Positions 1 to 11,286 of a stretch of DNA of 64,000 nucleotides are shown here, piece after piece (within the stretch, counting starts at the first letter, position 1; every line of letters starts with the position of its first letter). This DNA comes from Alviniconcha marisindica (taxonomy: Eukaryota; Mollusca; Gastropoda; Provannidae), in NCBI GenBank assembly GCA_018857735.1, contig JABMCL010000713.1, positions 1,157,501 through 1,221,500 of the forward strand, read 5' to 3'. The position numbers were made by a program, and so were the translations under genes. The notes under the pieces are model-generated. The model had not been told where the DNA came from, did no database searches, and saw only the letters and a program-made list of their open reading frames with translations.

Positions 1-935
1 GTAGAGCTACAGATAACGTAAATGAGAGACCACCCTGATGAGAGCACCCTGATGAAAGACCACCCTGATGAGAGACCAACTTGATTAAACTGAAAGACCA
101 CTGTGATAAGAGACCACCCTGATGAAACTGAAAGACTGAAAGACTACACCATTATGAAAGACCACCCTGATGAGAGCACCATTACGAAAGACCACCCTGA
201 GGAGAGACCATCCTGTTAAGACCACCCTGATGAAATTGAAAGACCACCCTGATGAGAGCACCATTATGAAAGACCACCCTGATGAGAGCACCATTACGAA
301 AGACCACCCTGAGGAGAGACCATCCTGTTAAGACCACCCTGATGAAATTGAAAACCACCCTGATGAGAGCGCACATTATGAAAGACCACCCTGATGAGAG
401 CACTGAAAGACCACCCTGAGGAGAGACCATCTGTAAGACCACCCTGATGAAGAAGACCACCCTGATGAGAGACCATTATGAAAGACCACCCTGATGAGAG
501 CACCATTATGAAAGACCACCCTGAGGAGAGACCATCCTGTAAGACCACCCTGATGAAATTGAAGACCACCCTGATGAGAGCACCATTATGAAAGACCACC
601 CTGATGAGAGCACCATTATGAAAGACCACCCTGATGAGAGCACCATTACGAAGACCACCCTGATGAAAATCTGATAAGACCACCCTGATGAAATTGAAAG
701 ACCACCCTGATGAGAGCACCATTATGAAAGACCACCCTGAGGAGAGACCATCCTGTTAAGACCACCCTGATGAAATTGAAAGACCACCCTGATGAGAGCA
801 CCATTATGAAAGACCACCCTGATGAGAGCACCATTATGAAAGACCACCCTGATGAGAGCACCATTATGAAAGACCACCCTGAGGAGAGACCATCCTGTTA
901 AGACCACCCTGATGAAATTGAAAAACCACCCTCAG
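1..935. repeat. 30-bp minisatellite (truncated by window edge)
   Basis: A tandem array of about 30-bp units containing GACCACCCTGATGAGAG and CACCATTATGAAAG, with shorter variant units (CACCCTGAGGAGAGACCATC). About 30 copies are present. It lies in the ABCB7 intron before exon 1 of this window and stops about 130 bp short of the exon, so it does not overlap a splice site. The long open frames across it come from the repeat. Confidence 0.95.
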
Positions 936-1064
936 AAGCCACCACTTCTCTTTTGCTTGATTTTTGGTGTGGTCTGGTAAAGGGAAGCTGGGCTGTATTG
1001 TCTGGTCAGAAAAGGGCTGCCCATTTTGCTGCGACTGTGAGTGCCTGTGTGTGTCTGTTTGCAG

Positions 1065-4000
1065 TATTACAAGTGTGGAGGGGGCTTTGCCTTGGTGACG
1101 CTGGGCTGCATCTCGACCTATGCAGCGTTTACCCTCATCATCACACAGTGGAGGCAAGCACATCCCCATTCTTCATTTCCTTGTTTCCGTTTGTCCTGCC
1201 AAGTGCTTGTGGAAGTGTTTGCTGTGCTGCTGAACCCCCCCCCCCCCCCCCCCCCCCCCCCATTTATTTATTTTTGTGTGTGTAAATACTTTCTTTGTCT
1301 GCTGTTGAGGAATTCACACACCTGCATGCTACCATTGGGACTCACCAGGGATAGGAATTCCCTGAAACTTTTTTTCGCTGGTTTCGCTGGTGACCACAGT
1401 GACCTCAAACTTTACTGGTACCCCCTGATTTTCAGTGGTCCGTAAAAGCAGGGAAATCACCAGCGTAGGAGAGAGACAGACTAGAGACAGATGGGAACTC
1501 TTATTAGATAGACTAGAGACAGATGGGAACTCTTATTAGATAGACTAGAGACAGATGGGAACTATTTTTAGATAGACTAGAGACAGATGGGGACTGTTTT
1601 GAGACAGATGGGAACTATTTTGAGACAGACTAGAGACAGATGGGGACTGTTTTGAGATAGACTAGAGACAGATGGGGACTGTTTTGAGACAGACTAGAGA
1701 CAGATGGGGACAGTTTTGAGATAGACTAGAGACAGATGGGAACTCTTTTAGATAGACTAGAGACAGATGGGAACTATTTTTAGATAGACTAGAGACAGAT
1801 GGGGACTGTTTTGAGACAGATGGGAACTATTTTGAGAAGACTAGAGACAGATGGGGACTGTTTTGAGATAGACTAGAGACAGATGGGGACTGTTTTGAGA
1901 CAGACTAGAGACAGATGGGGACTGTTTTGAGATAGACTAGAGACAGATGGGGACTGTTTTGAGACAGACTAGAGACAGATGGGGACTGTTTTGAGATAGA
2001 CTAGAGACAGATGGGGACTGTTTTGAGATAGACTAGAGACAGATGGGGACTGTTTTGAGATAGACTAGAGACAGATGGGGACAGTTTTGAGATAGACTAG
2101 AGACAGATGGGGACTGTTTTGAGATAGACTAGAGACAGATGGGGACTGTTTTGAGATAGACTAGAGACAGATGGGGACTGTTTTGAGATAGACTAGAGAC
2201 AGATGGGGACTGTTTTGAGATAGACTAGAGACAGATGGGGACTGTTTTGAGATAGACTAGAGACAGATGGGGACTGTTTTGAGATAGACTAGAGACAGAT
2301 GGGGACTTTTTTAGATAGACTAGAGACAGATGGGGACTGTTTTGAGATAGACTAGCAGAGGGACGTTTGAGACTGAACAGGGACTGTTTTGAGATAGACT
2401 AGAGACAGATGGGGACTGTTTTGAGATAGACTAGAGACAGATGGGGACTGTTTTGAGATAGACTAGACAGATGGGGATTGTTTTGAGATAGACGGGGACT
2501 GTTTTGAGATAGACTAGAGACAGACGGGGACTGTTTGGAAACAGACTAGAGACAGATGGGGACTGTTTTGAGATAGACTAGGGACAGATGGGGACTGTTT
2601 TTAGATAGACTAGAGACAGATGGGGACTGTTTTGAGATAGACTAGGGACAGATGGGGACTGTTTTGAGATAGATGGAGACTGTTTTGAGATAGACTAGGG
2701 ACAGATGGGGACTGTTTTTGAGATAGACTAGAGACAGATGGGGACTGTTTGGAAACAGACTAGAGACAGATGGGGACTGTTTTGAGATAGACTAGGGACA
2801 GATGGGGACTGTTTTTAGATAGACTAGAGACAGATGGGGACTGTTTTGAGATAGACTAGAGACAGATGGGGAATGTTTCTAGATAGACTAGAGACAGATG
2901 GAGACTGTTTTTAGATAGACTAGAGACAGATGGAGACTGTTTTTAGATAGACTATGGACAGATGGGGACTATTTTTAAATAGACTAGAGACAGATGGGGA
3001 CTGTTTCTAGATAGACTAGAGACAGATGGAGACTGTTTTGAGATAGATGGGGACTATTCTTAGATAGACTAGAGACAGATGCGGACTGTTTTTAGATAGA
3101 CTAGGGACAGACAGGGACTGTTTGGAGATAACCTTTTATTCTGTGTTCTCGTGGCTTCTGTGATGTGTTGGATTTGATCACTTTTCACAGCCACTGCCCT
3201 TCACTCGTTAAAGTGCTCAGCGGTATGGACCTCGGAGAGAAAGATGTTTTTATTGCTGGGGTATGGGCCGAGGAAAGGCAGTCGACATTTCTTGTTACAC
3301 TTGCTAGTCTGGTGGACCAGTGGAAGGGAAAATTTCAATGGTCCACTGGCAGTATTAGTGGTCGTGGACCACCGGACCAGTGGAAGGGAAAATTTCACTG
3401 GTCCACTGGCAGTATTAGTGGTCGTGGACCACCGGACCGGTGGAAACTTTGAGCCCAGCGCATCATAGCTCAAAGCAGTCGTACATATATACTATGCAAG
3501 ACTTTTTTCCATCTTTTTTTCTGTGATCTTCTCCAAATACAAGATTATGGTTTGTTCCGGTGCTGATCATTTTAAACAAAGACAGTTATGAGAACCTGTC
3601 TTGTCAGAACAAACAGGCAGAAGATGGATGAGAACCTGTCTTGTCAGGAAAAACAGACAGAAGACGGATGAAGCTGAGAAGCGTGCATGCCTTACAGACC
3701 GGTAGTCCCTGATGGTCATGTTGAATGCTTTCAGGACCAGGTTTCGGGTGATCATGAACAAGGCAGATTCAGAAGCTGGGAACAAAGCAGTTGACTCCCT
3801 CATCAACTATGAAACAGTCAAGGTTTGTTGGACATTTGTTGTCTGAGGCTGTGGTTACTGAAAAATATATTGTTACGATTGATTTTTTTCTAGTTCATAT
3901 ACCTCTTGCATTCATTTTTTGTTCGCTTTTCATGGGCTTTTTTCCTTTTGCCTGCATTTCATTTGACATCCTGGGCAATGTGATTCCCAACTGCCTGTGG

Positions 4001-5867
4001 GACATCATATGACCTCTTGCATGCAGTCACATTCCATACATTTGATGTGGCGCAGTAATCTTGAAAGTGAACATTTCTGGTTAGCTTAAGTAGCCAGTGT
4101 TACACTGTTCCAGGGAGGAAATGTCAGCATCAGTGCAAGTTCTCTTGGCAGGGAAAGGGTTGATAGCAAGTGATCGTGGCAGGGAAAGGGTTGATACTCA
4201 TTAATCCCGTGCGAAAAATTCAGGTCGCCTTACCTGGGTAAGGCTGCAGCCACCGCAAAGGTATGGCAGCCAGTGCTTAGGATTTTTAACATGCACGCAG
4301 ATGTTATGCTTGTGACTGTACACGGGGGCTGTACGAACACTGTAAGAGAATCTGCACTGAAAGTTGGCCCAAGGAGAAAAATCCCTTGCCTCACCAGGGA
4401 GTCAAACCTGCGTCAGTATTGCTCCTGGTTTTTCAGTCTAACGCTCCAGCAGTTGAGCCACATTCCACCCCGGTTGGTGAACCTATCACCCATTTGTCTG
4501 AAAGCAATCACAGGAAATGGACTCATAAGGACTTTGCATTCTCAGCCATGAATGAATGCTGTCTTCTGTTCCTTAAAAGTGGGAAAAAGTTCTTTGGCAT
4601 CAGAACCTTTTATGTAAATGTAAGATGATTATGGATAATGTACAAAGCAGGTTTGTCTGTGTTTGTTCTTAGCCCTTGGTTGAATTTTGAGAATATGTTT
4701 TCAAGACTTCCACACTGTGTCAGAAAGAGAAATGTATAACGTACCGCCAGACTCATGAGATGGCAATGTTTTGTGTTTTGAACTTTCAGAAGCAAGGAGC
4801 AAAAATGTGGGTTGTATACCTGCAGCATTATCGGAATACAGCGTTCTGTGGCTTGTGCTGTCAAAATTAAAGGAAACTGAAGTGAAGAAGCGTCAGGCCA
4901 AGTTAGGTCTTTGGTTGGGTCCCCTTTTAGTGAGAAAGTGGGATGTGTGACAGCACTGTGCCTCAAGGTGGTCGTTGAAAGCAGGTGCTGATTTGTTTGT
5001 TGCCAAATCGCTTGTCAGCATTGTGGTTGTGTTCACAGTATTTCAACAACGAGAAGTACGAAGCGGAGAAGTATGACGTGCAGCTGCAGAAGTATGAGAA
5101 GGCATCGCTGAAGACCACCACCAGCCTGGCCCTCCTCAACTGGGGCCAGAATGCCATCTTCAGCGTCGGCATTACTGCCGTCATGGTCATGGCCGCCAAC
5201 AACATCATGGCAGGTGAGTGCCAACCCAAGAACTGTGTGTGTCAGAGACTGGGGTATGTGTATGTATGTATGTAAAATGTGTACATAACACCACCACCAC
5301 CATCCAGTCTTACACAACCCCCCACCCCCTTCCTCCAAGAACAGAAAATAAAGGTGATGTTAAATTCTTTTTCCTTTTTTTTCTTTTCATTTTTTTTTTC
5401 TTTTTCAATACTTCATTAATTCCTTGAGGGAAATATGGGTTGCCATCTCTGGATAACGCTGCTGCAGCCACAAGGGCAGCACTACCTATTCCTGTCAGTG
5501 TGTGCAGTGTTTTCACGTATTCAAACAGTGGTCTGGCTACCAGCGTTTGGGATTTTTAATGTGCGTGCACATGTTGATGCATGCAATTGTACGTGTGGGT
5601 TGTACGAACACTGTAATAGTCTGCATGGAAAGTCAACCTCTGGGAGAAAAATCCAGTGCTGCACAGGCCAGATCCACATAACTGGCAAAGAGATTTTCTT
5701 TCAAGTTCAAGAAGATTGAGATAATGGGTCAGAAGGGCCAGCTCTGTCACCTATGCTGTTTCTACTTTGTTGTTGCTGAATAGCCTGTTTAGCTGGTGTT
5801 TGTTGCTGGCGGAGGTGTGTGTGTGTGTGTGTGTATGTGTGTGTGTGACTGTGTGTGTTGTGTGTGT

Positions 5868-5907
<40 letters not shown>

Positions 5908-7766
5908 GGCAGATGCAAAGTTGCTTCCTTTCACCCTTTTTGTGCCAAGTAATTCTCAGCAAGTTCCTTCCCATAGCCCAAGTAATATTTGGGCTGATAG
6001 ATGCAAAGTTGGGTTGGTGCTGGAGAAAAAAAATGGAGAAAAGTGCTCACATTTTGACAGTTGACAGTACAGTGCTGACATCACTCTTTGGTGCAGTTTC
6101 ACTCTTCTGACTGTTGGGAGTGTGTTTGTGCAGGTGTGATGACTGTTGGGAGTTTGTGTTTTGTGTGTGCAGGTGTGATGACTGTTGGGAGTGTATTTGT
6201 GCAGGTGTGATGACTGTCGGGAGTTTGTGTGTGCAGGTGTGATGACTGTCAGGAGTTTGTGTGTGAAGGTGTGAGGACTGTCGGGAGTTTGTGTGTGCAG
6301 GTGTGATGACTGTTGGGAGTTTGTGTGTGCAGGTGTGATGACTGTCGGGAGTTTGTGTGTGCAGGTGTGATGACTGTTGGGAGTTTGTGTGTGCAGGTGT
6401 GATGACTGTTGGGAGTTTGTGTGTGCAGGTGTGATGACTGTTGGGAGTTTGTGTGTGCAGGTGTGATGACTGTCGGGAGTTTGTGTGTGCAGGTGTGATG
6501 ACTGTTGGGAGTTTGTGTGTGCAGGTGTGATGACTGTTGGGAGTTTGTGTGTGCAGGTGTGATGACTGTTGTGAGTTTGTGTGTGCAGGTGATGACTGTT
6601 GGGAGTTTGTGTGTGCAGGTGTGAGGACTGTTGGAGTTTGTGTGTGCAGGTGTGAGGACTGTGGGAGTTTGTGTGTGCAGGTGTGAGGACTGTGGGAGTT
6701 TGTGTGTGCAGGAGGACTGTGGGAGTTTTTGTGCAGGTGTGATGACTGTTGGGAGTTTGTGTGTGCAGGTGTGATGACTGTCGGGAGTTTGTGTGTGCAG
6801 GTGTGATGACTGTTGGGAGTTTGTGTGTGCAGGTGTGATGACTGTCTGGAGTTTATGTGTGCAGGCACGATGACTGTTGGGAGTTTGTGTGTGCAGGTGT
6901 GATGACTGTTGGGAGTTTATGTGTGCAGGCACGATGACTGTGGGGAGTTTGTGTGTGCAGGCACGATGACTGTTGACTGTTGGGAGTTTATGTGTGCAGG
7001 CACGATGACTGTGGGGAGTTTGTGTGTGCAGGCACGATGACTGTTGGGAGTGTGTTTGTGCAGGCACGATGACTGTCAGTAGTTTGTGTGTGCAGGCACG
7101 ATGACTGTGGGGAGTTTGTGTGTGCAGGCACGATGACTGTTGGGAGTTTGTGTGTGCAGGCACGATGACTGTTGACTGTTGGGAGTTTGTGTGTGCAGGC
7201 ACGATGACTGTTGGGAGTTTATGTGTGCAGGCACAATGACTGTGGGGAGTTTGTGTGTGCAGGCACGATGACTGTGGGGAGTTTATGTGTGCAGGCACGA
7301 TGACTGTGGGGAGTTTGTATGTGCAGGCACGATGACTGTCGGGGACTTGGTGATGGTGAACGGACTGCTGTTCCAGCTGTCACTGCCCCTCAACTTTCTG
7401 GGGTCAGTGTATCGAGAAGTGCGGCAGTCCCTCATCGACATGAACACCATGTTCAAGCTTCTCAGCCTCTCCACCGACATCAAGGTGGGTTTTGAGTATA
7501 ATATGAATTGCCATTCTCATGGGCATCCATCCATCTCTGCTTGCATTCATGCATTGGACTCCTCTGACCCCCATGTTCTGTGAGCTAGGGTTGTACCCAT
7601 TTTCGTAAGGGGTGGTTCAGTTCAGAGAGGTCATTCTGGTCTGTAAAAAAAGATACTGAAAAAAGAAGAAGAAGAAGAAAAGATGCACAGTCCGATGAAA
7701 AGGAGGGCAGCTCAATGATTTCAACAGTTTGTACATGGTAGCAGCTGAGTCTATAATCTGTCTTGA

Positions 7767-7812
<46 letters not shown>

Positions 7813-10521
7813 ATATATATGTGTGTGTGTGTGTGTGTGTACACATGTGCATCTATGTGTGTGTACATGTGTATGCATGTACACTTGCGTTTGTGTTTAC
7901 ACATATATGTACATATGACATGTGTATACATGCATGTTTGTATGTATGTGTACTCACACACGTGTGTCTGTGTGCATGCATGCATGCGTATATCCACCAG
8001 TGCCTTGCGTCTTTTGATAGGGATGCGCCATTAGCATGCTGCATACATGACATATTTCCATGTGTGTGTTCGTGACAGTGACGTTGAATGCTGATAGCCT
8101 TAACACATCTGTCCGTCACATAAATTCAGCTTGTGTGTGTTCATGACGGTGACATTGAACGCTGATAGCCTTAACACATCTGTCTGTCACATAAATTCAG
8201 CTTGTGTGTGTTCATGACTGTGACGTTTAATGCTGATAGCCATAACACATCTGTCCATCACATAAATTCCGCTTGTGTCTGTGATGTCAGAGCGACGTCG
8301 GAGCGCCTGTGCTGCAGGTCGACCCCCCAACGTCTACCATCACCTTTGAAGATGTGTACTTTGAGTACGTCCCTGGACAGAAAATTCTGCGGGGGATGAC
8401 GTTCTGCGTGCCTGCTGGGAAGAAGATTGCCATCGTTGGAGGCAGCGGATCCGGGTGAGTCGGCGGCTTTCTTTTTTTCTTTTTCTTTTTTGTGACTTCT
8501 TTCTTTCTTCCAATGGGTGGACGTTGTCTTGCACATTTGCTAGATTCAGCTGGTGCAGGGTGTATATTTCGTGGGTACTGTGATTGTTTTCACATAGGGA
8601 GTAATTGCTTTCACATAGGGAGTAATTGTAGATCAGGGTTCCGTGGTGTTCAGTTTGGCTGCGCTGAATGTTGGGATGGGAGGTGGTGATGGTGGGGGGA
8701 GGGAGGGGGGTTCATGCTGTCACATGCGTGTTGCTAGATGTGCGTTTGTCGCTTCATCACACATGCAACAAGTAACATTAACAAGTAATCAGTTGGATGT
8801 GTATGTTTTCATTCCCCTGCTGCTGTTTTTTTTTGTGTGTGTGTGTGTGTTTTTTTGGTAAGTGAATAATTTAGTATTTTTAGAGTATAATATCATATGA
8901 TATGATCATTTCTCACTTTTAGTCAAATACTTTAATGCATTGATTGTGCTGACAATGTGTGTGTGTGTGTGGTGGGGGGAGGAGGGTTGTTGTAGGTATA
9001 AATTGAAAAATCCTTTATGATAGGGAACTAGTATGTGTATGATGAAGGTAAGAGACAGCTGTATACTGTTTTCAAACTGTTGTATTAGTTTTCAGCAAGT
9101 CAGCAATAGTACACCTGTTGTATTATTTTTCAGCAAGTCAGCAGTAGTATGCCTGTTGTACTCTTTTTCAGCAAGTCAACAAAAGTATGCCTGTTGTACT
9201 CTTTTTCACTCAGCAAGTCAACAATAGTATGCCTGTTGTACTCTTTTTCAGCAAGTCAACAATAGTACGCCTGTTGTACTCTTTTTCAGCAAGTCAACAG
9301 TAATATGCCTGTTGTACTCTGTTTCAGCAATAGTATGCCTGTTACACTCTTTTTCAGCAAGTCAGCAATAGTATGCCTGTTGTACTCTTTTTCAGCAAGT
9401 CAACACCAGTACGCTTGTTGTACTCTTTTTTAGCAAGCCAGCAGTAGTGTTATTGTACTCTTTTTCAGCAAGTCAACAGTAATATGCTTGTTGCACTGTT
9501 TTTCAGCAAGTCAACAGTAATACGCCTGTTGTACTGTTTTTCACTTTCAGCAAGTCAACAACAGTATGCCAGCTGTATTCTTTTTCAGCAAGTCAACAAT
9601 AGTACACCTGTTGTACCCTTTATCAGCAAGCCAACAATAGTGTTATTGTACTCTTTTTCAGCAAGTCAACAGTACCTGTTGCACTGTTTTTCAGCAAGTC
9701 AACAATGATATGCCTGTTGCACTGTTTTTCAGCAAGTCAACAATAATATGCCTGTTGCACTGTTTTTCAGCAAGTCCACAATAGTACGCCTGTTGTACCG
9801 GTTCTATGACCCTCAGGCAGGGCGCATCCTGATCAATGGACAGGACATCCGTCACTTGGACCTGGACAGCATGAGGCAGGCAGTGGCCGTCGTGCCCCAG
9901 GTCAGAATCGTCCTTGTCCCTTTCTTTGTTTGCATCTAAAACCTTCAGGTTCACCCAATGTTGGGTGAGAAGGTTGTGTGTGCAGCGGTTTACCCATACC
10001 CATGACACATCCGACTTTTCTGCCAGTAGGTGGAGTTCTGTCAGTTGAGGAGTGGTAGGAGTCATTCCTGGGAAGAGGGAAAGTCCGACTTTAATTCCTT
10101 TTAAAAAATTGTTTGGGTTTTTATTTTGGGGTTTTCCCCCGAAACTCTAATTTTTCCCGACATGTGTGTTATTGGTCAGACTCTAATTCTGACGTGTGTT
10201 ATTGGTCAGACTCTAATTCTGACACGTGTGTTATTGGTCCGACTCTAATTCTGACATGTGTGTTAGTGGTCCGACTCTAATTCTGACGTGTGTTATTGGT
10301 CCGACTCTTAATTCTGACATGTGTGTTAGTGGTCTGGCTCCAATTCTGACGTGTGTTATTGGTCTAACTCTAATTCTGACATGTGTGTTATTGGTCTGGT
10401 TCTAATTCTGATGTGTTTTATTGGTCTGACTCAAATTCTGACATGTGTTATTGATCACTTCATGGATGGGTGACCATTGCTTGCAAGAATCTGACACAGA
10501 ATGACTGCTAGTTTTTGCACC

Positions 10522-10575
<54 letters not shown>

Positions 10576-11242
10576 CATGTATACATATATATACACTTCA
10601 TGTATTGTTTAAAAGGCATACTGCGACTGGCATAAAAGAGTTCTTAAATCTATTTGTCTTACAAATGGGGCATCTAAGACAACGACCTGATGGGAGAGTA
10701 GTAAATTCCTGGTTTAAAATTTGGTCCTTCTTCGTTAAAATAGATGCAAGATAGCTCACTGACAAGGAAGCAAAATCAAAGTGGGAAAATGTACTAAACA
10801 TGAACTCTGAACTTTTCTTACCTGGCCGATGGGAGGCAAGTGCAAGAAAGTTGTTGTTGTAGCGTTCTGAAGCTGAGCACACTGGGGGTCACCTGGCACC
10901 TGCCGTTGTATGTGGACAGATGCATTCCACAGGATGAGAGGATTGCATAGGTGACCGTTTTTATTACCTGTCTTGCGCTGTCTTTGGAGGATTTATCTCC
11001 ATTTCTGGAGTGGGGGGGGGGGGGGGGGTGCCCTTACGCAAGGAGCTAATCATGGCTGAAGACAGTCCCCACGTAACTAAGCAGCTCTATAATAATAATA
11101 ATAATAATGAATACTTAGAGCGCCTAACCTGCACAGGCCCTAAGCACTTACAAGTTCTTTACAAATACATACTGTCAAAATTCAACGCATACAACATGAA
11201 TGCACACACACACACACACACACACAGACTCGCACACACACA

Positions 11243-11286
<44 letters not shown>

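Noticed and set aside
1466..3132. CRISPR-like regular repeat arrays
   Set aside because: Repeats are head-to-tail without unique spacers, in a eukaryotic intron. They are minisatellites.
6047..7298. Long minus-strand open frames (273 and 349 codons) rich in [11 protein letters not shown]
   Set aside because: They are translations of the 32-bp array. A repeat unit open in all frames gives long ORFs without coding meaning, and the true ABCB7 exon is on the other strand.
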